Assembly (NCBI GenBank): GCA_026002855.1
Contig: BPGD01000001.1
Span: 124,001-188,000 of the forward strand
Origin: Bryobacteraceae bacterium
GTDB lineage: Bacteria > Acidobacteriota > Terriglobia > Bryobacterales > Bryobacteraceae
Reading direction: 5' to 3'
DNA length: 64,000 nucleotides
Below the pieces are notes generated by a model. That model was not told where the DNA came from, made no database searches, and was given only the letters and a program-made list of their open reading frames with translations. Made by a program: the position numbers and the translations under genes. This document shows, piece after piece, positions 10,075 through 18,227 of this stretch (within the stretch, counting starts at the first letter, position 1; each line of letters starts with the position of its first letter).

Positions 10075-10486
10075 CATCGAGGCCTTTCTCGCGTTGAAGC
10101 GGATCGCCGTCGTTGGCGTGTCGCGCCACGCCGCCAGTTACAGCCGCATGGTGTTCCGCGAGCTTCGCAGCCGGGGCTATGAGCTTGTGCCGGTGCACCC
10201 GGAGGCGGAGCAGATTGAAGGGATCCCGTGCGCCCGGAGGCTGGCGGACGTGGATCCGCCGCCGGATGCGGCGCTGATCCTGACGAGTCCCAGGCTGTAC
10301 GGCAGGCTGGGCGAGGAGGCCAGGCAGGCGGGTGTGGCCGCGGTCTGGTTCCGGCAGAAGGGGCCGGATCTGGAGGGCATGGCGGTGGTGGACGGGGAGT
10401 GCCCGTTGATGTGGCTGCGTGGCGCGGGCTGGATTCACCGGATGCACCGCAGGCTGCGGCGGTGGGCGGGGACGCTCCCCGCATGA
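10058..10486 (+). CDS. CoA-binding domain protein (YccU-like)
   Basis: A 142-residue protein that is a single Rossmann-type CoA-binding domain: RIAVVGVSRHAASYSRMVFREL at the start, GYELVPVHPEAEQIEGIPC, then VDPPPDAALILTSP and GVAAVWFRQKGP. The ATG lies inside the end of the fucosidase gene (17-base overlap), so the two are probably translationally coupled although their functions look unrelated. Members bind CoA or a related nucleotide; the physiological role is not known. Confidence 0.85.
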   Translation: MTTRRDIEAFLALKRIAVVGVSRHAASYSRMVFRELRSRGYELVPVHPEAEQIEGIPCARRLADVDPPPDAALILTSPRLYGRLGEEARQAGVAAVWFRQKGPDLEGMAVVDGECPLMWLRGAGWIHRMHRRLRRWAGTLPA

Positions 10487-10502
10487 GTTGAGGAGGCTGG
10501 CC

Positions 10503-11819
10503 GTGCTGTGGACGCGACGATCGTTTCTGGCGGCGCCGGCGGCGCTGGCGCTCGAAGGAGGCTCGCCTGTGCGTTCCACGCCGCTGCGGGCGCGCCATTT
10601 CGGGCCGCTCTATTACGATGAGTCCGAATGGGGCTTCCTTCGCGAAGTCTGGCAGACCCGCAGCCCGTTCCGGTTCTGGAATTTTGAGAACAGATTGCCC
10701 GATAAGGTCGCCGCATTGGAGCGCGAATTCGCCGCAAAAATGGGGGTGAAATACGCGCTGGCGGTGAATTCGGGCACGACGGCGCTGGAGGCGGCGCTGG
10801 CGGCGCTGGAAGTGGGCCCGGGCGACGAGGTCGTCATCCCTGCCTGGACGTGGCATTCTTGTTTCCACGCAGTGGTGAGGCATGGCGCGCTGCCGGTGTG
10901 CGCGGAAATTGACGAAAGCTTCAACCTCGATCCGGCGCGTGTGGAAGAGGTCATCAGTGCGCGCACGAGGGTGATGATGATCGTGCACCTTCAGGGCAAT
11001 CCGGCCGACATGGACCGGCTGCTGCCGGTCGCGCGCCGGCATGGGCTGAAGGTCCTGGAAGACGTCTCGCAGGCGGTGGGGGCGTCGTACAAGGGCAGAA
11101 GGCTCGGCTCGATGGGCGACATCGCGGCGGCCAGCCTCCAGGTGAACAAGACGATCAGCGCCGGCGAAGGCGGCATGATCTATACGAACGACCCGGTGTT
11201 GTTCGAGCGGGCGGTGCGCTTCCACGACGTAGGCACACTCCGCAACGTGCACCAGGAGTGGATCGGACAGGCGAAGCTTGAGCCCGTGCCGGGATCGAAC
11301 TTCCGCATGACCGAGTTCACCGGCGCGGTGCTGCTGGCGCAGGTGCGCAAGCTGGACCGCATCGTGGGCGACATCCGCGCCGTTGCGCGGCGCGTTTATG
11401 ACGGCATCGCGGACCTGCCAGGTCTGAAGACGCGGCTGCTGCCCGACCCGGCCGGCGAGCTCGGCGTGGGCGTCTACCTGGACCTGGGGTCGAGGCGGGC
11501 GCGCGATCTGTTTCTGAAGGCAATGCGCGCCGAAAACGTGCCCGCCTCGCCGCCGTCGGGCTCGGTGATCCTGCCGGTGCAGAACTACGCCGAAAAGAAA
11601 CTCACGCTGCATCCGGAATGGCCGAGTTTCCGCGTGGGGCGTGGCCCGGAAATCCGCTACGGGGCGGCATCCTGCCCGCGTACCATTGCAATTCTCGATC
11701 GCTTCGGCGGCGTGCTGCTCGATCCAAAATTCAGCGAGCGCGACATAGAGGACATCATTACGGCGATCCGCAAGGTCTATCCGCAGGTGCGGGAGACGAC
11801 GCAGGCCAGGGGCGCCTGA
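10503..11819 (+). CDS. DegT/DnrJ/EryC1-type PLP aminotransferase with Tat-like leader
   Basis: A 438-residue sugar-aminotransferase-family protein. The body shows NSGTTALEAALAALEVGPGDEVV, EDVSQAVGASYKGRRLGSMGD and the PLP-lysine segment VNKTISAGEGG. The GTG at 10503 is preceded by GAGGAGG at 7 bases and gives the leader MLWTRRSFLAAPAALALEGG, which looks like a Tat signal. A longer frame begins upstream but it lies within the CoA-binding gene. Family members usually make amino sugars or act on keto-inositols in the cytoplasm; export of one is unusual but common in planctomycetes and acidobacteria. The substrate is unknown. Confidence 0.88.
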   Translation: MLWTRRSFLAAPAALALEGGSPVRSTPLRARHFGPLYYDESEWGFLREVWQTRSPFRFWNFENRLPDKVAALEREFAAKMGVKYALAVNSGTTALEAALAALEVGPGDEVVIPAWTWHSCFHAVVRHGALPVCAEIDESFNLDPARVEEVISARTRVMMIVHLQGNPADMDRLLPVARRHGLKVLEDVSQAVGASYKGRRLGSMGDIAAASLQVNKTISAGEGGMIYTNDPVLFERAVRFHDVGTLRNVHQEWIGQAKLEPVPGSNFRMTEFTGAVLLAQVRKLDRIVGDIRAVARRVYDGIADLPGLKTRLLPDPAGELGVGVYLDLGSRRARDLFLKAMRAENVPASPPSGSVILPVQNYAEKKLTLHPEWPSFRVGRGPEIRYGAASCPRTIAILDRFGGVLLDPKFSERDIEDIITAIRKVYPQVRETTQARGA

Positions 11820-11836
11820 CGCAGGGGGGCGCTGTC

Positions 11837-12755
11837 TCATCGAAGCGCACGCAGCCGGGCGGCTTCTGCCCGGCTGATGCGGACGACCGTGCCGTGGCGC
11901 TGGCCGGGCGGGAAGCTCATCTGCGCGGTCACGTCCTCAAACCGATTCCAGTCGCGCGTGCGGTAGGCCCCACTGGGGCTTCGCGTAGTGGTCGAAGTAG
12001 ATGAGCTAGTCCCGGCCGAGGCGGATCACCGAAGGGCCTTCGATCCACGATTTCGTGAACGAAGCGGGCTCAGCGCGCCAGGGGCCGGCGGGATCGTCGG
12101 CCCAGGCCAGCCGCAGGTTCTTTGCGAGCGGTTCGCGCCGCTCGTCCTTGAAGACCATCAGCCAGCGCCTGCCGGCGCGGACGATGGTTGCGTCGATCAC
12201 GTTGAAGCCGGGATCGAAAAAGAGCTCCGGCGCGGTGAATCTTTCGAAATCCGGCGTGCGCATCGCCCAGATGCGGTGGTTGTAGCCCTGATCGCCTCTG
12301 GCCTCGCTTTCCGGGAGGCGCCCCGGAACGGTGCTTGCCCAAAACACGATCCACTGTTTCTGTTTCGGCTGCCAGACGGCCTCCGGGGCCCAGGCGTTGC
12401 GCGCGCCTTCCAGCGGAATGGGGATCAGCCGCTGTGAGGACCAGTGGACCAGGTCGGAAGATGAGGCATGGCCGATGGTGAGCGAGCGGTCCGCTTCCGA
12501 GCGCGTCCAGCCGGTGGTCCAGAGCATGTGCCAGCGCCCGCCGGGGCCGCGCACGAGGAACGGATCGCGCATCAGCATCCCGGGCCGTTCCGGACGCACG
12601 ACCGGCCGGCCGCCGGCGGCCGCAGCCCAGCGGTATCCGTCGTCGGAGAGAGCGAAGAAGACGCCCGTGTCGCCGTTGGCCCGGAATGAAGCGAACAGCA
12701 AAGGATCGCCAGCCCTGACAACTGCCGCAATCAGCAAAGCGACGGCCAGGCGCAT
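11837..12755 (-). pseudogene. GH43-like glycosidase, broken by a nonsense codon and a frameshift
   Basis: A five-bladed-propeller (GH43/117-like) exported protein. Its leader is MRLAVALLIAAVVRAGDP and its body shows MLMRDPFLVRGPGGRWHMLWTTGW, NAWAPEAVWQPKQKQWIVFWA and FNVIDATIVRAGRRWLMVFK. The frame reaches GRD and then a TAG at 12006-12008. Homology continues straight on (LIYFDHYAKPQWG), but one base appears missing near 11968-11978, and the tail (AYRTRDWNRFEDVTAQM, then PGQRHGTVVRI) is in another frame, ending at 11837. The TAG is most easily read as a former TGG in the ..DWLIYFDHY.. pattern. Two independent lesions point to a decaying gene or sequence errors rather than readthrough. Confidence 0.75.
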
Positions 12756-12938
12756 CCTGATTCGCGCAGCGAAGGCGGGGCCAGCGTCTCCTCGGTGAAT
12801 CATCCGATTCAGCCCAGGTTCCTGCGCCCGCCTTCTTTCTGACGCCTGGAGAAAATTCCTGCGTTGGGCGGCTGATGTCTTCGGGCCGTGGCCGGACAGC
12901 GCAGGAAGGTGGATCAAGCCTCGCTCCGCGTTCGTGAA

Positions 12939-13367
12939 TCAGTCCCGGACGATGGCCTTCAGGCCCGGCCGGCCCTCGCGCCGCCGGACCTCATCCACCG
13001 TTTCCAGCACTTCGATGAACTCTTCAAAGGCCGCCTCGTCGCTTTGCCGCAGCGGATCCGGCTCCGGAAACAGGATGAGCAGCCCCCGGGGGGCGTCCGG
13101 CTCGGCCGCCAACAGGCAGTCCCTGAGGGAGGGCAGGCTGTGATCGAAGAAGGGGCTCGAGCGGAGCAGGCGGCCAAAGGCCTGGAGCAGCGAGCTGAGA
13201 TCAAAGATGGGCCCGCTGCGGCCGAGGTCGATGACGTGGTAGCCGAGCTGAGCTGCCAGCGCCGGCAGCTCGTCCCACAGCTCCTGAGGCAGCGAGGGAT
13301 CCAGCCACACCACGGGCGTGCCCGGGTCATCGAGCCGCGCCAGGATCTGTTTGGGTGATAAGCTCAT
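12939..13367 (-). CDS. Barstar-like protein
   Basis: A 142-residue protein with the barstar fold pattern: YHVIDLGRSGPIFDLSSLLQAFGRLL, a phenylalanine-rich turn (RSSPFFDHSL) and LRDCLL, then LLILFPEPDPL and a C-terminal helix. Barstar binds and blocks barnase-type RNases. No ribonuclease or polymorphic toxin gene is next to it; the neighbours are a broken GH43-like gene and a sugar isomerase. It may be an orphan immunity protein or may have another role. A much longer open frame on this strand runs upstream to 14588, but that part is antisense to the isomerase gene and was excluded. The start is the ATG at 13367. Confidence 0.65.
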   Translation of the reverse strand: MSLSPKQILARLDDPGTPVVWLDPSLPQELWDELPALAAQLGYHVIDLGRSGPIFDLSSLLQAFGRLLRSSPFFDHSLPSLRDCLLAAEPDAPRGLLILFPEPDPLRQSDEAAFEEFIEVLETVDEVRRREGRPGLKAIVRD

Positions 13368-13415
13368 GAGAAAAATCGGACGGCCGCCGTGCGGCAGCCG
13401 GTTGAAAGGAATTGT

Positions 13416-14324
13416 ATGACGAGGAGAGAGCTGTTGACCAGTGCCGTTGCGTTGACGGCGGCACCGCGCACGGCGATGAAGATGGAGCTCGATTGCGGCT
13501 CGATTGGCGTGAAAGCCGTGCTGCCGGAGGCGGTGGCCTGTGCGGCACGGTACGGCTTTGAAGCTGTGAGCGCCGATGCAGGCTGGCTGGCCCGCGCCGC
13601 GGGGCCGGAGCGGGAGTCGCTCATCGAGCGAATGCGCGAGGCGAATCTCGTCTGGGGCCATGCCGGGCTGCCGCTGGAATTCCGCCGCGGTGAGGAGGAG
13701 TTTCAGAAAGGCCTGCGCGAACTGCCCGAGCGGGCCCGGGCGCTTCAGTCGGCCGGGGCGTCCCGCGTGACCACCTGGCTGAGTCCCACGAGCGACGAGC
13801 TGACGTATCTCGAAAACTTCCGTCTCCACGTCCGGCGCCTGCGGCAGGTGGCGACGATTCTGGCCGATCACGGCTGCCGTCTCGGGCTGGAATACGTGGG
13901 TCCGAAGACGAGCTGGACGGCGCGGCGCTTTCCGTTCATCCACACGTTGCGCGAGGCGCGCGAGCTGATTGCGGAAATCGGCCAGCCCAACGTGGGCCTC
14001 GTGCTCGACTGCTGGCACTGGTACACGGCGGGAGAAACAGCAGCGGACCTGCGCACGCTGCGGGCCGCCGACATCATTTCCATCGACCTCAACGACGCGC
14101 CGGCGGGACGCGCCCGCGACGAGCAGAGAGATCTGGAGCGCGAGCTGCCGCTGGCCACGGGCGTCATACCGCTGGCTGAGTTTCTGAACACGCTCAACGG
14201 CCTCGGTTGCGACGCCCCGGCGCGCTGCGAGCCGTTCAACGCCGCCCTGCGCGTGATGCCTGCGGAGCGGGCGCTGGCCGCCACTGCCGCCGCGATGCGG
14301 AAGGCCTTTGCGCTGATCGCCTGA
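13416..14324 (+). CDS. Sugar phosphate isomerase/epimerase-like TIM-barrel protein with Tat-like leader
   Basis: A 302-residue xylose-isomerase-like TIM barrel. Landmarks are GFEAVSADAGWLA, GCRLGLEYVGPKTSW, NVGLVLDCWHWYTAGE and IISIDLNDAP, which carry the Glu/Asp/His metal ligands usual in this family (IolE/IolI/UxaE relatives). The ATG at 13416 is preceded by GAAAGGA and gives a twin-arginine start (MTRRELLTSAVALTAAP), weak as a full Tat signal but typical of these organisms. It probably isomerises or dehydrates a sugar or inositol derivative; the substrate is unknown. It is divergent from the barstar-like gene with about 48 bases between starts. Confidence 0.82.
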   Translation: MTRRELLTSAVALTAAPRTAMKMELDCGSIGVKAVLPEAVACAARYGFEAVSADAGWLARAAGPERESLIERMREANLVWGHAGLPLEFRRGEEEFQKGLRELPERARALQSAGASRVTTWLSPTSDELTYLENFRLHVRRLRQVATILADHGCRLGLEYVGPKTSWTARRFPFIHTLREARELIAEIGQPNVGLVLDCWHWYTAGETAADLRTLRAADIISIDLNDAPAGRARDEQRDLERELPLATGVIPLAEFLNTLNGLGCDAPARCEPFNAALRVMPAERALAATAAAMRKAFALIA

Positions 14325-14378
14325 CGCCGGCCGGCCGGAGAGCGGACGCGCTATTGTAGTGGGAAAGGAGCAGACGCC

Positions 14379-14597
14379 TTGACCGGAAAAGACACGGGCA
14401 TCTCGATCTGGTTTTTCATCGGCACCCTGCTGGTGATCTACGGTGTCCTGATTGTCGGCGCCGACATTTACTACCACGGCCATCCCGGCGTTCATGACGT
14501 GGTGCTGAAGGAGCTGCGCGTGGGCCTGTGGTGGGGCGCGTTCCTTCTTCTGCTGGGCATCTTCTACACGGTCAAGTTCCGTCCGCACCGCGGCTGA
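14379..14597 (+). CDS. Small two-helix membrane protein
   Basis: A 72-residue protein with two hydrophobic helices (IWFFIGTLLVIYGVLIVGADIYY and GLWWGAFLLLLGIFYTV), separated by a short loop, with a basic C-terminus. The TTG start at 14379 is supported by AAAGGAG about 8 bases upstream. It follows the isomerase-like gene by about 55 bases on the same strand. No known family was recognised. Confidence 0.65.
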   Translation: MTGKDTGISIWFFIGTLLVIYGVLIVGADIYYHGHPGVHDVVLKELRVGLWWGAFLLLLGIFYTVKFRPHRG

Positions 14598-14690
14598 AAA
14601 GGACGCAGGCGGACAGCGGGGTCTGGCGTCTTCGGCGCGGAACTCAGCGCGGGTTCGGCGCTGTTCGGAAGACGAAGCCGATCCGCGCGG

Positions 14691-16028
14691 CTACAGTCTT
14701 GCCTCCTGCCAGGCCGGGCCGCGCAGCTCCTCCAGCCGTTCGGCCAGTTCGAGCAGCCGCTCGTCCTCGTACGGGGCGCCGATCATTTGAACCCCCACCG
14801 GCATGCCGTTGCGATCCGTTCCGATGGGAACCACGATGGCAGGCAGTCCGAACACGTTGGCAGGCGTCAGCGGGCGGGCGGCTTCCAGAATCGGCATCGG
14901 CGGCTGGCGGTGCGGGAACGCCGTCGTTCCAAAGGCTGGTGCGATGACCACCGTTTCCTCCCCGAGCCGCGCCAGCAGCTCCGCGCGCAGTGCGTCGCGC
15001 TCGGCGAGCACGCCAGACAGGCGAGACGTGTCCACGCTCTCACGGGCCTGCTGCATCAGCTCCACGCCGGTCCAGGAGAGCTCGTCCTCATGGCCGGCGA
15101 TCATCGGGCGGAGGTTCTGGGTAATCAGGTCCACGAAAAGGACGCGCCAGAGCTCGTGGCCGCGGTCGAACGCCTGCGGCGGAAACCCGGTCACCTCGAG
15201 GCCCGCGGAGGCGAGCAGCGCGGCGGCGCGTTCGACCGCGGCGGCGCACTCGGGCTGGACGCCCTCCATGCGCCACACGGCAAGCCGGGCGCCGGGACGG
15301 TTCCAGCGCAGCGGGACGGGCGCGCTGAAGGGATCGCGAACATCCCAGCCGGCTAATGTTTCAAACAGAATGCGAACATCGCGTGCGGTCCGGGCCATCG
15401 GGCCTCCGACGCCCATGAATCCGGTGGGGTGGCCGATAACGGGCCAGTGGCCGCCCGCGCCCACGCGGCCGGGCGTGGGCTTGAGTCCGCAGATACCGCA
15501 GAAGTGGGCCGGTTCGCGGATGGAGCCGCCGCCATCGCTGCCGATGCCGCCGGCGCTCATGAAGGCGGCGATGGCGGCCGCCTCGCCGCCGCTCGAACCG
15601 CCGGGCGTCCGCGACGGGTCCCAGGGGTGGCAGGTGCGGCCGATGATGCGGTTGTCCGTCTCGTAGTAGTAGAGGAACTCCGGCGTCGAGGTCTTGCCGA
15701 GAATGATGGCCCCGGCGGCGCGGAGCCGCGCGGCGGCGTTGGAGTCCGCCGCGGCGCGCTCGGCGCGGCGGAGCTGGCTGCCGCAGAAGGTGACGCGGCC
15801 GGCGAGGTCGAAGCTGTCCTTGACGGTGACGGGGATGCCGGCCAGCGGCCCGCGGAGGGGCTGGCGGGCCCGTTCCAGAGCCTCGTCGACGTAAACCTCG
15901 ATGAAGGCGTTGACCTTCGGGTTCGTGCGTTCGATCTCCTCAAGGTGCGTGCGGACGAGCTCCGCGGCGGAGACTTCGCCGCGGGCAAGAGCTTCGCGCA
16001 TGCGCCAGAGCGGCATCCGGTTCCACAT
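14691..16028 (-). CDS. Amidase-signature family hydrolase
   Basis: A 445-residue amidase. The Ser-cisSer-Lys triad region is clear: GIPVTVKDSFD carries the Lys, RTPGGSSGGEAAAIAA the cis-Ser and GSDGGGSIREPA the nucleophile Ser. The length and order match stand-alone amidases such as AtzF/Asp-tRNA amidotransferase A relatives, but no gatB or gatC lies nearby, so a general amide hydrolase is more likely than GatA. It is convergent with the small membrane protein gene and divergent from moeA. Confidence 0.88.
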   Translation of the reverse strand: MWNRMPLWRMREALARGEVSAAELVRTHLEEIERTNPKVNAFIEVYVDEALERARQPLRGPLAGIPVTVKDSFDLAGRVTFCGSQLRRAERAAADSNAAARLRAAGAIILGKTSTPEFLYYYETDNRIIGRTCHPWDPSRTPGGSSGGEAAAIAAFMSAGGIGSDGGGSIREPAHFCGICGLKPTPGRVGAGGHWPVIGHPTGFMGVGGPMARTARDVRILFETLAGWDVRDPFSAPVPLRWNRPGARLAVWRMEGVQPECAAAVERAAALLASAGLEVTGFPPQAFDRGHELWRVLFVDLITQNLRPMIAGHEDELSWTGVELMQQARESVDTSRLSGVLAERDALRAELLARLGEETVVIAPAFGTTAFPHRQPPMPILEAARPLTPANVFGLPAIVVPIGTDRNGMPVGVQMIGAPYEDERLLELAERLEELRGPAWQEARL

Positions 16029-16061
16029 GCTCCCAGCCTAGCAATCCGGGCGCGGGCTACA

Positions 16062-17264
16062 ATGGCGCATGTGGCGGCACTGACGTTTGAGCAGGCGCGC
16101 AGCGAGGTGCTGAAGCGCGTGGCGTCGCAGGCGGAAGCGCCGGCGGTAGAGCGCGTGCCGCTGCACGAGGCCGCCGGCCGGGTGCTGGCAGAGACGATTC
16201 GCGCCGACCGCGATTATCCGCCCGAACCCCGCTCGATGCGTGACGGCTATGCGATCCGCGCCGCGGAGGCGCCCGGAGAGTTTGAAATTGTCGGCGAGGT
16301 CCGGGCGGGAGAACCATGCCGGTTTACGGTGGGGCCGGGCCAGGCCGTGGAAATCATGACCGGCGCGACAGTACCCGAGGGGGCGGACGCGGTGGTGATG
16401 ATCGAGCACGTCCACGCTGAAGGCGCGCGGCTGCGAGTGCCACAGCCGGTGGAGGCGGGCGCCAACATCAGCCCGCGCGGGTCGTCGATTCCACATGGGG
16501 CGGCGGCGGTGGAAGCTGGCCGCCGGCTGACGGCCGCCTCGGTGGCGATGCTGGCCAGCGTGGGCGCGGCCGAAGTGGCGGTCTACGCACGGCCGCGCGT
16601 GGCGATTGTCGCCACCGGAGACGAGCTTGTGGGGGTGGACGAGGCGCCGCGGCCGTGGCAGATCCGCAATTCGAACTCCCACGCCCTGGCGGCGCAGGTG
16701 CGGCAGGCCGGCGGGGAGGCGGTGGTGCTGGAGCCGGTGCGCGACCGGCTGGAGGCCACCGTGGCGGCACTGGCCGAGGCGCTGAAACAGGATCTCGTGC
16801 TTTTGTCGGGCGGCGTCTCGGCAGGCAAGTACGATGTCGTCGAGCAGGCGCTGGCGCATTTCGGGGCGGAGATCTATTTCGACCGCGTGCTGATCCAGCC
16901 GGGCCAGCCCTGCGTGTTCGGGCGCGCCGGGCGGACGTTTTTCTTCGGGCTGCCAGGCAATCCGGCGTCCACCTTTGTCTGCTTTGAGATCTTCGCCCGC
17001 GCGGCGCTGGATCTGCTGGGCGGCATGCGCGAACCCCGGCTGCCGTTGGCGCTGGCGGTGCTGGCCGAGCCTTTCCGCCACAAGCCGGGTCTGACGCGAT
17101 TCCTGCCGGCGCAAATGGAGGACGGGGCGCGGATCCGGCTCATCCCGTGGGGCGGTTCCGGCGACATCCGCGCGCTGTCGCTGGCGGACTGTTTTCTGGT
17201 GGCCGAGCCGGACCGGCCCGCGTATGAGGCCGGCGAGCTGATCCGGGTGCTGATGGCATCATGA
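16062..17264 (+). CDS. moeA: Molybdopterin molybdenumtransferase MoeA
   Basis: A 400-residue MoeA that inserts molybdate into adenylated molybdopterin. Landmarks are RSMRDGYAIRA in domain III, GQAVEIMTGATVPEGADAVVM, VAIVATGDELV, LSGGVSAGKYD and LPGNPASTFVCF, with a C-terminal beta domain. The start is the ATG at 16062, just 33 bases from the divergent amidase start. The stop overlaps the moaC start (ATGA). With moaC and mog downstream it forms a compact molybdenum-cofactor operon; a molybdenum or tungsten enzyme must be encoded outside the window. Confidence 0.95.
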   Translation: MAHVAALTFEQARSEVLKRVASQAEAPAVERVPLHEAAGRVLAETIRADRDYPPEPRSMRDGYAIRAAEAPGEFEIVGEVRAGEPCRFTVGPGQAVEIMTGATVPEGADAVVMIEHVHAEGARLRVPQPVEAGANISPRGSSIPHGAAAVEAGRRLTAASVAMLASVGAAEVAVYARPRVAIVATGDELVGVDEAPRPWQIRNSNSHALAAQVRQAGGEAVVLEPVRDRLEATVAALAEALKQDLVLLSGGVSAGKYDVVEQALAHFGAEIYFDRVLIQPGQPCVFGRAGRTFFFGLPGNPASTFVCFEIFARAALDLLGGMREPRLPLALAVLAEPFRHKPGLTRFLPAQMEDGARIRLIPWGGSGDIRALSLADCFLVAEPDRPAYEAGELIRVLMAS

Positions 17265-17731
17265 ACAGACTTTCCCACTTTGATGAAGCGGGCCAGGCGC
17301 GCATGGTCGATGTGAGCGACAAACCCGTCACCGGGCGCACGGCGCGCGCCGAGGCGTTTGTGCGGATGAAGGCGGCGGTGCTCGACGCCTTGCCGGACAA
17401 TCCGAAGGGCAACCCGCTGGAGGTGGCCCGCGTGGCGGGGATCCTGGCGGCCAAGCGCACGCCGGAGCTCATCCCGATGTGCCACCCGCTGGCGATCACG
17501 CACGCCGATGTGCAGGTGCGCGTGGAGGCGCGCGGCGTTCGCATCGAGGCCAGCGTTTCCACGGCGGCGCAGACGGGCGTCGAGATGGAGGCGCTGACGG
17601 CCGCCGCCGTGGCCGCCCTGACGGTCTATGACATGACCAAGGCGCTGGATAAGTCGATCACCATCGAGCGCATCCGGCTGCTGGAAAAGACCGGCGGCAA
17701 GAGCGGCCATTACCGCAGAAAAGGCCGATGA
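17261..17731 (+). CDS. moaC: Cyclic pyranopterin monophosphate synthase MoaC
   Basis: A 156-residue MoaC, which with MoaA turns GTP into cyclic pyranopterin monophosphate. It shows LSHFDEAGQARMVDVSDKPVT at the start, IPMCHPLAITH, GVEMEALTAAAVAAL and YDMTKALDKSI. It overlaps moeA by 4 bases and mog by 4 bases. No moaA is nearby. The length is standard for the family. Confidence 0.95.
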   Translation: MNRLSHFDEAGQARMVDVSDKPVTGRTARAEAFVRMKAAVLDALPDNPKGNPLEVARVAGILAAKRTPELIPMCHPLAITHADVQVRVEARGVRIEASVSTAAQTGVEMEALTAAAVAALTVYDMTKALDKSITIERIRLLEKTGGKSGHYRRKGR

Positions 17732-18219
17732 TTCGCGTGGCCGTTCTGACGATTTCGGACTCCTGCGCGGCGGGCGTGCGCCAGGATGCTTCGGGCCCGG
17801 CCGTGGCTCGCGTCTGTGAGAGCCAGGGCTGGACCGTGGTGCACCGGGAGGTGCTGCCCGATGACCGCGGCCGGATCCAGGCGCGTCTGCGCGAGCTGGC
17901 TGACGCAGAAGCGGCCGATCTGATTCTGACGACCGGCGGAACGGGCATCGCGGCCAGGGACACGACGCCGGAGGCGACGCGGGCCGTGATCGAGAAGGAG
18001 CTGCCAGGCCTCGGCGAGCTGATGCGGGCCGAGGGACTGCGGCGAACGCGGCGCGCGGTGCTGTCACGGGCGGTGGCCGGCGTGCGGGGCCGGTGCCTGA
18101 TCGTGAACCTGCCGGGATCGCCGAAAGGGGCCGTCGAGTCGCTGAATGCTATCTTGGATCTCGTGCCCCACATCGCCGAGCTGCTCAATGGCCAGACGAC
18201 GCACGGAGAGGGGGCGTAA
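17728..18219 (+). CDS. mog: Molybdopterin adenylyltransferase (MogA/MoaB family)
   Basis: A 163-residue protein that adenylates molybdopterin before metal insertion. It has AVLTISDSCAAG, the substrate loop TTGGTGIAARD and NLPGSPKGAVESL. It ends the moeA-moaC-mog unit by a 4-base overlap with moaC. MogA and MoaB cannot be separated cleanly by eye, but both carry the same activity in most bacteria. Confidence 0.92.
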   Translation: MIRVAVLTISDSCAAGVRQDASGPAVARVCESQGWTVVHREVLPDDRGRIQARLRELADAEAADLILTTGGTGIAARDTTPEATRAVIEKELPGLGELMRAEGLRRTRRAVLSRAVAGVRGRCLIVNLPGSPKGAVESLNAILDLVPHIAELLNGQTTHGEGA

Positions 18220-18227
18220 CGAAGCCG

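Noticed and set aside
12006-12008. TAG in the GH43-like gene as a pyrrolysine or readthrough codon
   Set aside because: A frameshift follows within 40 bases, so readthrough would not restore the protein, and TGG is the simple ancestral codon.
13368-14588. Long minus-strand frame extending the barstar-like gene upstream
   Set aside because: It lies antisense to the isomerase gene; the family match starts only at the ATG at 13367.
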